The notes: generated by a model from the letters alone, not told the origin. Shown: positions 1-5,848, counted from the stretch's first letter. The stretch: DNA of 7,456 nt from JBFGFG01 sp041627475 (GCA_041627475.1 JBFKQZ010000158.1:1-7456), one strand, 5' to 3'. Numbers and translations are program-made.

Positions 1-306
1 CCGGCCGGCAGCAACATCGCGATCGCGACCGAGCTGAACCTCGTGCGCCGCCTCGGGCTCGAGTACCCCGACAAGAACGTGGTGTTCCTCGACGACACCG
101 TCTGCTTCTGCGCGACGATGAACCGCATCGACCTCCCGCACCTGACCTGGGTGCTCGAGCACCTGGTCGACGGCGAGGTCATCAACGAGGTCCGCGTCGA
201 CCCCGACACGCGCCACTGGGCGAAGGTCGCGCTCGACCGCATGCTCGCCCTCCCCGGCGACGACGTCAGCCTCGTCCAGAACACCGCCGAGGCCGCCGCC
301 GACTGA
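1..306 (+). CDS. nadA: Quinolinate synthase NadA, C-terminal part (5' end outside window)
   Basis: NadA is a cytoplasmic [4Fe-4S] enzyme that condenses iminoaspartate with dihydroxyacetone phosphate to make quinolinate, the precursor of NAD. The reading frame is open from the first base and ends at TGA 304-306, so the visible part is the last 101 residues; the start lies off the left edge. Recognisable family features are the PAGSNIAIATELNLVRRL stretch at local residues 1-18 and the segment VCFCATMNRIDLPHL at 34-48. The second cysteine there (local Cys37, in C-x-x-M) is most likely the third iron-sulfur ligand; the cysteine two residues earlier is extra. The tail VDPDTRHWAKVALDRML matches the family's C-terminal helix. 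The next gene is convergent, so no nadB or nadC follows on this side. Family assignment is by recall of NadA sequences, with good confidence. Confidence 0.9.
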   Translation, partial: PAGSNIAIATELNLVRRLGLEYPDKNVVFLDDTVCFCATMNRIDLPHLTWVLEHLVDGEVINEVRVDPDTRHWAKVALDRMLALPGDDVSLVQNTAEAAAD

Positions 307-318
307 CGATCGCCGAAG

Positions 319-759
319 TCAGGCCTGCGACTCCAGCAGCGCCTTCAGGCGGGCGTAGTCGGCCTCCACGTTGCGGCGGACCATGCGCTCGGTCAGCGGG
401 TCGGCCAGCGACAGCAGCCCCTCGGGACCACCGCGGATCGTCGCGGTGACGCGCGTGCGACCGTCGTCCAGCGCCTCGACCTCCCGCGTGATGTCGAGCG
501 GCATCGTGCTCTGCGTGGTGACGATGCGGACGCGCCGGCCCGGCTCGTGCTCGACGACCTCGAACGACGACACGATCGGCCGGCCGAGGAAGCGCGCCTC
601 CTGGTCGTAGGTCGACCCGACCCGCAGCGGCGGCTCGCTCGTCCACGTGCAGGCGACCATGCCGTCCTGCCACTGCGGGTTGTTCGACCAGTCCGCGAGG
701 AAGGCGAACACCTCGTCCGCGGGTCGCTCGACCTCGACGCTGACGACGACCTCGATCAC
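319..759 (-). CDS. SRPBCC family protein (polyketide cyclase/START-like fold)
   Basis: A 146-residue cytoplasmic protein without signal peptide or membrane segment. The opening IEVVVSVEVERPADEVFAFLADWSNNPQWQDG (residues 2-33, broken here: first strand to 10, then PADEVFAFLADWSNNPQW 13-30) is the classic SRPBCC/Polyketide_cyc2 pattern: a strand, 'rPaeeVfafl.D..n.peW', then alternating strands forming a ligand-holding cup. The closing helix MVRRNVEADYARLKALLES (126-144) fits the long C-terminal helix of the fold. Such proteins bind hydrophobic ligands; the ligand here is unknown. The GTG start at 757-759 is chosen because GGGAG (764-768) lies 4 bases upstream and the fold begins at once; frame further upstream lies inside the neighbouring gene. 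It starts 10 bases after the stop of the HEAGH membrane protein gene, so the two are probably cotranscribed. It ends 12 bases from the nadA stop in convergent orientation. Confidence 0.85.
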   Translation of the reverse strand: MIEVVVSVEVERPADEVFAFLADWSNNPQWQDGMVACTWTSEPPLRVGSTYDQEARFLGRPIVSSFEVVEHEPGRRVRIVTTQSTMPLDITREVEALDDGRTRVTATIRGGPEGLLSLADPLTERMVRRNVEADYARLKALLESQA

Positions 760-769
760 TGCGCTCCCG

Positions 770-1381
770 TCACTCCTCGTGGCGGCGTGCAGAGAACCGG
801 ACCCGGGGCTGGTCCTCCACGGACCGGCCCGGGTGGTGGTCCCACGGGAGGTACAGCGTCCCGGCGGCGCCGGCGCGCCACGCCTCGTCGTGGCGCCAGC
901 CGACCGCGAGCACGGCCACCGCGAGGCCGTACACCAGCACGCCGACGAACCAGACGGCCTTCGACAGCTCGTCGGCCGCGTCGAGCCACCCGTGCGACCC
1001 GAGCAGCTGCCACCAGTCGTGGCTCGTCTCGGGACCGAGCAGCGGCAGGCGACGGTACGGCGCGTCCGCGATGTAGACCGAGGCGTCGTGCAGCGAGGTG
1101 GCGCACCACGCGAGCGCCGCGGCGCCACCGGCGAGGTCGCGGTGCCGGACGACGAAGGCGAACGCGAAGACCAGCGGCACCAGCGCCTGGAACCCGTTGC
1201 CCATCACCAGCATGAGGTCGCGCGGCGCCCACATGAAGAAGACGTGGCCGGCCTCGTGCACGGCCAGGTCGACCATCCCGAGCAGCGGGACGCGCGTGGA
1301 GCGGACGAACGCGAACCAGCCCGCCAGGGCCACCAGGACGGCCGCCAGGCCGTAGGTCCACGGTCGCGCAACCCGGTCCAT
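770..1381 (-). CDS. Polytopic membrane protein with HEAGH motif, putative metalloprotease
   Basis: A 203-residue integral membrane protein. Hydrophobic segments lie at about residues 9-27, 31-50, 61-79, 83-97 and 142-161. An HExxH zinc-binding motif, HEAGH, sits at 42-46 at the end of a hydrophobic stretch, as in M50-like intramembrane metalloproteases. Downstream SLHDASVYIADA (96-107; His98, Asp99, Asp106) and SHDWWQLLGSHGWLDAAD (120-137) are rich in possible metal ligands; I recall similar HDW and VYIADA stretches in conserved uncharacterised bacterial membrane proteins with HExxH, but cannot verify this here. The C-terminal ~40 residues are polar and probably cytoplasmic. The ATG at 1379-1381 has a strong AGGAGG (1386-1391) 4 bases upstream. 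It is the first gene of a two-gene unit with the SRPBCC gene and is divergent from the acidic repeat protein. The membrane protein call is secure; protease activity and substrate are inference. Confidence 0.75.
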   Translation of the reverse strand: MDRVARPWTYGLAAVLVALAGWFAFVRSTRVPLLGMVDLAVHEAGHVFFMWAPRDLMLVMGNGFQALVPLVFAFAFVVRHRDLAGGAAALAWCATSLHDASVYIADAPYRRLPLLGPETSHDWWQLLGSHGWLDAADELSKAVWFVGVLVYGLAVAVLAVGWRHDEAWRAGAAGTLYLPWDHHPGRSVEDQPRVRFSARRHEE

Positions 1382-1400
1382 CCCACCTCCTGCTCATCCC

Positions 1401-1419
1401 GTCGGCACCGCGTGCCGAC
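1401..1419. promoter_or_regulatory. Perfect 8-bp dyad in divergent intergenic region, candidate operator
   Basis: GTCGGCAC-CGC-GTGCCGAC: two perfect 8-base arms around a 3-base centre. It lies 20 bases upstream of the ATG of the HEAGH gene and 31 bases upstream of the ATG of the acidic repeat protein gene, so one bound regulator could act on both. In RNA it would form a short hairpin in the 5' leader of the HEAGH gene, so attenuation is an alternative. A perfect dyad of this size in the 69-base gap is suggestive, but the very high GC content raises the chance of coincidence. No convincing -10/-35 pair is visible for either gene here. Confidence 0.4.
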
Positions 1420-1450
1420 AGGACAGCACGACGGCACACTTGGGCAGACC

Positions 1451-2041
1451 ATGCCACGCACCCTCGACGTCCTCGACCACCCGGTGACCCGGGCGGTCTC
1501 CGGCACCGCTCTCGTGGGCGGCGTGGTCGTCGCCGTCGTCGTCTCGCTGTCGGCCCTCGTGGCCCCGCTGCCGGCGACCGACATGCGCGAGCCGGTGATC
1601 CTGGACGACGAGCCCGGCCTGCCCACCGACGAGGAGCCCGTCGACGGCTGGCCCGCGCCGCTGGCGGACACGCCGCAGCCACCCGCCGACGACGCCGACG
1701 ACGGGACGACGACCACCGACCCGGACGCCCCGACCGATGGTGCCGACGGCGGCACGTCCGGCGACGGGACGACCGCGGACGAGGGCGACGACACGCTCCT
1801 CGACGACACGGTCGACGACGTGCAGGACACCGTGGACGACGTCACCGGCACGGTGGACGACCTCCTCGACGACGTCACCGGCACCACCGACGGCGTGACG
1901 GGCACCGTGGACAACACCGTCGACGACGTCGCCGGCACGCTCGACGACACGACCGGCGGCGCGCTCGGCGACGCGACCGGCGGCGCGCTCGGCGACGCGA
2001 CGGACCTCGTCGACGACACCTCGGGTGGTCTGCTGCCGTGA
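1451..2041 (+). CDS. Signal-anchored, Asp-rich heptad-repeat protein, function unknown
   Basis: A 196-residue protein that I do not recognise. Residues 1-14 carry two arginines, followed by a hydrophobic segment at 16-40 (VSGTALVGGVVVAVVVSLSA, then LVAPLPA), so it is a secreted or N-terminally anchored protein. Residues 41-118 form a Pro/Asp/Thr/Gly-rich disordered region. Residues 120-167 are built on a V-D-D-V theme (TVDDVQD, TVDDVTG, TVDDLLD), with hydrophobic residues at 121, 124, 128, 131, 135, 138 and 142, a 3-4 heptad spacing. Residues 168-185 hold a doubled GGALGDAT, and the end is SGGLLP. The whole chain has 42 Asp and 5 Glu, no Lys, Cys, Phe or Tyr, and only 3 Arg. The ATG at 1451 is the start that gives the signal segment; its ribosome site is weak (GGGC), and a nearly leaderless mRNA is possible. 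It is divergent from the HEAGH gene. An exported acidic spacer or surface polymer is inference; calcium binding is a possibility, but no canonical motif is seen. Confidence 0.7.
   Translation: MPRTLDVLDHPVTRAVSGTALVGGVVVAVVVSLSALVAPLPATDMREPVILDDEPGLPTDEEPVDGWPAPLADTPQPPADDADDGTTTTDPDAPTDGADGGTSGDGTTADEGDDTLLDDTVDDVQDTVDDVTGTVDDLLDDVTGTTDGVTGTVDNTVDDVAGTLDDTTGGALGDATGGALGDATDLVDDTSGGLLP
1951..2001 (+). repeat. Perfect 24-bp tandem duplication inside the acidic protein gene
   Basis: Bases 1951-1974 are repeated exactly at 1975-1998, followed by three more matching bases. The unit is a whole number of codons (8) and encodes two copies of TGGALGDA. Identity includes every third codon position, which suggests a recent in-frame duplication by slippage or recombination rather than selection on the protein alone. 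Diverged V-D-D-V repeats lie just upstream at about 1805-1950. Confidence 0.9.
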
Positions 2042-2072
2042 CGTGTCGGGATGCGGGTGGCACCGCCGCCCC

Positions 2073-2097
2073 GTGACCGGCACGGTGCAGTGACCGG
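2073..2097 (+). promoter_or_regulatory. Direct repeat GTGACCGG x2 upstream of ada-like gene
   Basis: GTGACCGG occurs at 2073-2080 and again at 2090-2097, 17 bases start to start, within the 71-base gap before the Ada-like gene. AraC-type activators commonly bind tandem direct half-sites, so autoregulation by the downstream protein is conceivable. The second copy ends 15 bases before the GTG start, which would place it between promoter and gene or over a -10 region. A weak GCACCG/CGGTGC inverted repeat (2060-2065, 2083-2088) overlaps it. The evidence is the repeat itself only. Confidence 0.25.
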
Positions 2098-2112
2098 ACG
2101 ACGGAGCCAAGG

Positions 2113-2973
2113 GTGACCAGCGCCACCGACACGATCGACCGTGTCGCCGACATGCTCGACCTCATCGACCGCAGCGCGGAGCCGGTCGCGGCCGACACAC
2201 TCGCCGACCACGCCGGCTGGCACCGGGACCACCTCGTCCGCGTCTTCCGGGCGCACGTCGGCGTCTCCCCCGACCGCTACCAGCAGCACCTGCGTGCCGA
2301 GGCGGGGCGTCGACTGCTGCAGGACCGCTCCGTCCTGGACGCGACCATCGACCTCGGCGCGTCGTCCCCGGGCCGCGTCCACGACCTGCTCGTCACCGTC
2401 GACGCGGTCACGCCGGGTGAGGCACGCCGCGGGGGCGCCGGGATCGACGCCCGGTGGGACGAGCACCCCACCCCGCTCGGACCGCTCGTGGCCGTGACGA
2501 CCGACCGGGGCGTCGTGCAGCTCGGCTTCGCGGCCGAGACCGGGACGGCCGCCGTGCTCGACGACGTCCGCGCACGCTGGCCCGAGGCGACGCTGACCCG
2601 CGTCGACGGCGCCGGCGCGGCGGCCGCGGAGCACGTCCGGGCCGCACTCGCGGGACGCGTCCCGGACGGCGAACCCCTCCCGCTGCTGCTGCGCGGGACC
2701 AACCTCCAGCTCGCGGTCTGGCGTGCCCTGCTGCGGCTGCCCGCGGACACGACGATCGCCTACGGCGAGCTCGCCGACGCCGCGGGGCACCCGCGGGCGG
2801 TCCGCGCGGTCGCGTCCGCGGTCGGCCGCAACCCGGTCGCACCCCTCGTGCCCTGCCACCGGGTGCTGCGCTCGACCGGCGCACTCGGCGGGTACCGCTG
2901 GGGCCTGGGGACGAAGCGCCGACTGCTGGCGCTCGAGGCCGCCCGGTCCGACCCACAGCAATCGCTCGTCTGA
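2113..2973 (+). CDS. ada: Ada-like fusion: AraC-type HTH + methylated-DNA-protein cysteine methyltransferase
   Basis: A 286-residue cytoplasmic protein that accepts the alkyl group from O6-alkylguanine (and O4-alkylthymine) in DNA onto its own cysteine. Residues about 8-65 form an AraC helix-turn-helix (VAADTLADHAGWHRDHLVRV, then FRAHVGVSPDRYQQHLR) and 70-104 a degenerate second one ending in VTPGEARRGGAG, the usual Ada linker. Residues 115-190 correspond to the alkyltransferase N-terminal ribonuclease-like domain, and 195-276 to the catalytic domain, with GTNLQLAVWRALLRLP, IAYGELA, the RAVASAVGRNP stretch (Asn240) and the active-site PCHRV (Cys248). E. coli Ada (about 354 residues) has an additional N-terminal zinc domain with the phosphotriester-accepting cysteine; it is wholly absent here and no other cysteine is present. 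The GTG at 2113 has GGAG at 2103-2106, 6 bases upstream. The acyltransferase-like gene starts 17 bases downstream. Repair activity is very likely; transcription activation by methylation is uncertain. Confidence 0.9.
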   Translation: MTSATDTIDRVADMLDLIDRSAEPVAADTLADHAGWHRDHLVRVFRAHVGVSPDRYQQHLRAEAGRRLLQDRSVLDATIDLGASSPGRVHDLLVTVDAVTPGEARRGGAGIDARWDEHPTPLGPLVAVTTDRGVVQLGFAAETGTAAVLDDVRARWPEATLTRVDGAGAAAAEHVRAALAGRVPDGEPLPLLLRGTNLQLAVWRALLRLPADTTIAYGELADAAGHPRAVRAVASAVGRNPVAPLVPCHRVLRSTGALGGYRWGLGTKRRLLALEAARSDPQQSLV

Positions 2974-2990
2974 GGCGCGACACTGGCGGT

Positions 2991-4103
2991 GTGCAGCACG
3001 CTCCCGCCACCACCGAGCCGTCCGGCCCCGCGCCGGCGTCGCAGCGGCGCGGCCGCATCGACGGCGTGGACCTCGCCCGTGGGCTCGCAATCATCGGCAT
3101 GGTGATGGTCCACGTCGCGCCGCCACTGGGCGGGGACGCCGGCTGGTACAGCATCTCGTACGGCCAGGCGTCGACCCTCTTCGCGCTGGTGGCCGGCATC
3201 GGGATCGACCTGTCGAGCCGCCGGGGCCCGGCGCTCGAGCACCGGGCACGGCTGGTCTGGCGCGCGGCATGGCTCGCGCCGGTCGGGCTGGTGCTGTCGC
3301 TGCTCGGCACGCCCGTGGCGGTCATCCTCCAGTACTACGCGCTGTGGTTCCTGCTGGCCGCGCCGGTCCTGCGCTGGTCGACCCGGGCCCTGGCCACGCT
3401 GACCGCGGTCGGGGTCGTCGTCGGCCCGACCGTCCTCGTCTGGGCCCAGGTGACCCACCCGGCGTGGTATGAGCCCCGCGTCGGGAGCATCGCCGGCCGT
3501 GGCGCCTGGCTCGGCGAGTTCGGTGACGTCCTGCTGACCGGCTACTACCCCACCGTGTCGTGGATCTGGCTCGTGTACGCCGGGATGCTCCTCGCCCGGG
3601 CGGACCTGCGCTCCGACCGGGTCGCGGCGACCGCCCTCGTCGGCGGCGGTGCCGTGGCCGCGGCCACCTACGCCACGGCGGCGTGGGCCCGCGGCGCCCT
3701 GGACCTCGGCCGCTGGCAGCCGTGGCTGGAGACGGCCGGCCACAGCGACACCCCGCTGGAGATGGTCGCCACGGCAGGCGTGTCGACCGCGGTCGTCGGC
3801 CTGTGCGTCCTGCTGTCGCGACGGTTGCGGCCGGTGCTGTGGCCCGGCATCGCGCTCGGCCGGTTCGCCCTCACCGTGTACGTGGTGCACATCGTCGCGT
3901 ACGCGGTGGCCCGGCCGGCGTTCTACAACACCACGGCCGCCGGGGGGATCGAGACCACGCTGTGGATCAGCGGGGTCGGGTCGGTGGTCGCGATGCTGTG
4001 GCTCACCGTGCTGCCCCGTGGTCCGCTCGAGGCACTCGACCGCGGCGGCAACGACCGGCTCGTCCAGCCGCTGCTGCAGTCGTGGCAGCATGGGCGCACC
4101 TAG
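2991..4103 (+). CDS. Multi-pass membrane acyltransferase-like protein (HGSNAT/DUF418 type)
   Basis: A 370-residue integral membrane protein with about ten hydrophobic segments (roughly 29-45, 57-75, 93-108, 111-128, 132-152, 189-203, 210-232, 257-276, 283-306, 325-342). After a polar N-terminus, RIDGVDLARGLAIIGMVMVH (22-41) is the signature first helix of the heparan-alpha-glucosaminide N-acetyltransferase/DUF418/DUF1624 group, with R22, D27, R30 and His41. LTGYYPTVSWIWLVYAGMLL (182-201), HSDTPLEMVATAGVSTAVVG (251-270) and the last helices around LGRFALTVYVVHIVAYAV (289-306) fit actinobacterial members of the group. Such proteins are thought to move acyl groups across or at the membrane onto sugars or other envelope molecules; the substrate here is unknown. 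The GTG at 2991 lies 17 bases after the Ada-like stop and leaves the signature helix intact; its ribosome site (GGCGG) is weak, so translational coupling or a slightly different start is possible. The gene ends in TAG. Confidence 0.8.
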   Translation: MQHAPATTEPSGPAPASQRRGRIDGVDLARGLAIIGMVMVHVAPPLGGDAGWYSISYGQASTLFALVAGIGIDLSSRRGPALEHRARLVWRAAWLAPVGLVLSLLGTPVAVILQYYALWFLLAAPVLRWSTRALATLTAVGVVVGPTVLVWAQVTHPAWYEPRVGSIAGRGAWLGEFGDVLLTGYYPTVSWIWLVYAGMLLARADLRSDRVAATALVGGGAVAAATYATAAWARGALDLGRWQPWLETAGHSDTPLEMVATAGVSTAVVGLCVLLSRRLRPVLWPGIALGRFALTVYVVHIVAYAVARPAFYNTTAAGGIETTLWISGVGSVVAMLWLTVLPRGPLEALDRGGNDRLVQPLLQSWQHGRT

Positions 4104-4132
4104 GCTCAGCCTGCACGAGCGAAAGGCCGCGC

Positions 4133-4762
4133 GTGGCCCGGATCGTCCTCGATCCCGATGACGTCAACCAGGGCGTGTCGGTCACGCTGACCGACGGGTC
4201 GGTGATCGAGCTCGGCACCGCCTCCCGGGCACAGGTCGGCCGGATCGCGCGGCAGCTGGCCCGCTACCACGCGGTCTACGCCGATGCGTACCGGGCGCCG
4301 GACGTCCAGACGGCGGAGAAGCTGCACCGCGGTGAGCTCACCCTCGCCCAGGTGGCGCCGCTGCACCAGGCCGTCGCCCGCCGGCACCAGGCCCTGAAGG
4401 ACGAGCCGGGCCGCGGTGCCGACGACATCGACCCCACGGCCCTGCTCGACGACCACCGCTGGACCACCGGCAGCGGTGCCGTCAAACGCATCGGTGAGCT
4501 CACGCCGTCGCACCGGGGGAACCTGCTGGGCTGGTTGGAGCGACACAGCGACGCACTCGAGGCCGCGGCCCGCACCCAGCTCAGCGACGACGAGCGGGCA
4601 CGGGTCCGGCCCGCGTCGCCGTGGGTCGCCGGGACGCCGCTGTACCGGGCGCTGCAGGCCCAGCAGTCGGCGACCGACGCGACCGAGCTCGCCAAGGACG
4701 AGGCCCGGCAGGTCGCCCGCCGGATCGCCTTCGAGACCACCGGCCGGTGGCCGACCGACTGA
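4133..4762 (+). CDS. Uncharacterised 209-residue protein, conserved-looking
   Basis: I do not recognise a family with certainty. The GTG at 4133 follows GAAAGG (4121-4126) at 6 bases and gives a protein of 209 residues without signal peptide or membrane segment, probably cytoplasmic. A short beta-like N-terminus (ARIVLDPDDVNQGVSVTLTD, 2-21, then GSVIELGT) leads into a mostly helical, Arg/Ala/Gln-rich body. Residues 110-141 (WTTGSGAVKRIGEL, TPSHRGNLLGWLERHSDALE) resemble the short 'i..L...HL.Nii..LeRr' motif that I associate with small phage or plasmid proteins; this is a loose resemblance. The tail (about 185-204) is a charged helix. It starts 29 bases after the acyltransferase-like stop and ends 13 bases before a strong terminator, so it is likely the last gene of the array that begins with the Ada-like gene. 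Codon use is the same as its neighbours. Confidence 0.75.
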   Translation: MARIVLDPDDVNQGVSVTLTDGSVIELGTASRAQVGRIARQLARYHAVYADAYRAPDVQTAEKLHRGELTLAQVAPLHQAVARRHQALKDEPGRGADDIDPTALLDDHRWTTGSGAVKRIGELTPSHRGNLLGWLERHSDALEAAARTQLSDDERARVRPASPWVAGTPLYRALQAQQSATDATELAKDEARQVARRIAFETTGRWPTD

Positions 4763-4775
4763 CCGACACGACGAC

Positions 4776-4817
4776 GCACGACGACGGCCGCCCCGGGGGG
4801 CGGCCGTCGCGTCGTGC
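4776..4817. terminator. Strong hairpin, bidirectional terminator between convergent genes
   Basis: GCACGAC (4776-4782) pairs with GTCGTGC (4811-4817); after a 2-base bulge, GACGGCCGCCCC (4783-4794) pairs with GGGGCGGCCGTC (4797-4808) around GG. This gives 19 base pairs, nearly all G-C. It lies 13 bases after the plus-strand stop (4762) and 8 bases beyond the glnA stop (4826, minus strand). There is no U tract on either side, as is usual for I-shaped actinobacterial terminators. Confidence 0.85.
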
Positions 4818-4825
4818 GGGAACGA

Positions 4826-5848
4826 TCAGTCCTTGAAGATCTTGCCGACCGTCTCGGTCATGATCGCGGTGACCTCGTAGGGGTCCGCGTTCGCGTTCGG
4901 GCGACGGTCCTCGAAGTAGCCCTTCTTGTCGCGCTCGACCTGCCACGGGATGCGGATCGAGGCGCCACGGTCCGAGACGCCGTAGCTGAACTGGTCGTAG
5001 CGCTGGGTCTCGTGGGCGCCCGTGAGGCGCTCCTCGATGCCGACGCCGTAGTTCTCCAGGTGCATGCCCGGCACGCCGCTCTCGCCGAGGGCCTCGCAGG
5101 CCTTGACGATGTTGTCGTAGCCGTTGTCCTCGCGCATGTTCGCGAACGAGAAGTTGGTGTGCATCCCGGCGCCGTTCCAGTCACCCTTCATGGGCTTGGC
5201 GGCGAGGCTCATCTCGATGTCGAACTTCTCGCCCACCCGGTACAGCAGGTAGCGCGCGAACCACAGGTGGTCGGCGACCTCGAGGGTGTCGAGCGGGCCG
5301 ATCTGGAACTCCCACTGGCCGGGCATGACCTCGGCGTTCGTGCCCGAGATGGCGAGGCCGGCCTCGATGCACAGCGTGGTGTGGAGCTCGACGGCCTCAC
5401 GGCCGTGGATCTTCACCGCACCGACACCGCAGTAGTACGGGCCCTGCGGACCCGGGAAACCACCCGACGGGAAGCCAGCCGGCCAGCCGGTGGCGACGTC
5501 GAGCATCGTGTACTCCTGCTCGAGACCGAACAGGGGCTCGAGGTCGCCGTACTTGTCGAAGGCTGCCCGGGCCTTCGCACGCGTGTTGCTCGGCAGCGGC
5601 GACATGTCCTTGGGGTCGAACGTCTCGCACATCACGAGCACGTTGTCGCCACCGCGGATCGGGTCCGGCACCGTCGCGACGGGCTCCAGGACGACGTCGG
5701 ACGACTCGCCCGGCGCCTGGTTGGTGGAGGAGCCGTCGTAGCCCCAGGTGCCCGGCTCGTCGCCGTCAGCGAGGATCTTGGTCTTCGAGCGGATCTCGGC
5801 AGTCGGTTCGTTGCCGTCGATCCACAGGTATTCAGCCCTGTACGTCAC
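4826..5848 (-). CDS. glnII: Glutamine synthetase, type II (eukaryotic-like, GlnII)
   Basis: The enzyme makes glutamine from glutamate, ammonium and ATP in the cytoplasm. The 340-residue length fits GSII (GSI has about 470). Motifs in order: WGYDGSSTNQA (35-45), FGLEQEYT (107-114, metal-binding Glu110 and Glu112), the GSII-typical GPYYCGVG (136-143), NAEVMPGQWEFQIGP (171-185), KPMKGDWNGAGMHTN (218-232, ATP/substrate site), RGASIRIP (294-301) and YFEDRRPNANADPYEVT (311-327, catalytic Glu313 and Arg315/316). It lacks the adenylylated-tyrosine region of GSI, so control is expected at transcription. The start is GTG at 5848 with GGAG (5857-5860) 8 bases upstream; MTYRAEYLWIDG is the normal GSII N-terminus. 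It stands alone, with its own upstream region carrying GAAAC boxes and a shared terminator downstream. All key residues are present. Confidence 0.96.
   Translation of the reverse strand: MTYRAEYLWIDGNEPTAEIRSKTKILADGDEPGTWGYDGSSTNQAPGESSDVVLEPVATVPDPIRGGDNVLVMCETFDPKDMSPLPSNTRAKARAAFDKYGDLEPLFGLEQEYTMLDVATGWPAGFPSGGFPGPQGPYYCGVGAVKIHGREAVELHTTLCIEAGLAISGTNAEVMPGQWEFQIGPLDTLEVADHLWFARYLLYRVGEKFDIEMSLAAKPMKGDWNGAGMHTNFSFANMREDNGYDNIVKACEALGESGVPGMHLENYGVGIEERLTGAHETQRYDQFSYGVSDRGASIRIPWQVERDKKGYFEDRRPNANADPYEVTAIMTETVGKIFKD

Noticed and set aside
1805..2001. Regular repeats considered as a CRISPR array
   Set aside because: The repeats are in-frame codons of a V-D-D-V protein pattern, with no constant repeat/unique spacer structure.
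2454..2990. N-terminal extension of the acyltransferase-like protein (frame opens at 2454)
   Set aside because: The 179 added residues would lie inside the Ada-like gene in another frame and are Arg/Gly-rich without hydrophobic or domain structure.
1204..3090. 628-codon open frame on the minus strand across the acidic and Ada-like genes
   Set aside because: Arg/Ser/Pro-rich with no domain, crosses three real genes in both orientations; explained by GC-rich codon bias, and by the repetitive GAC/GTC codons of the acidic gene.
3560..4132. N-terminal extension of the 209-residue protein (frame opens at 3560)
   Set aside because: It overlaps the acyltransferase-like gene and is low-complexity Arg/Gly/Ala; GTG 4133 with GAAAGG upstream is a proper start.
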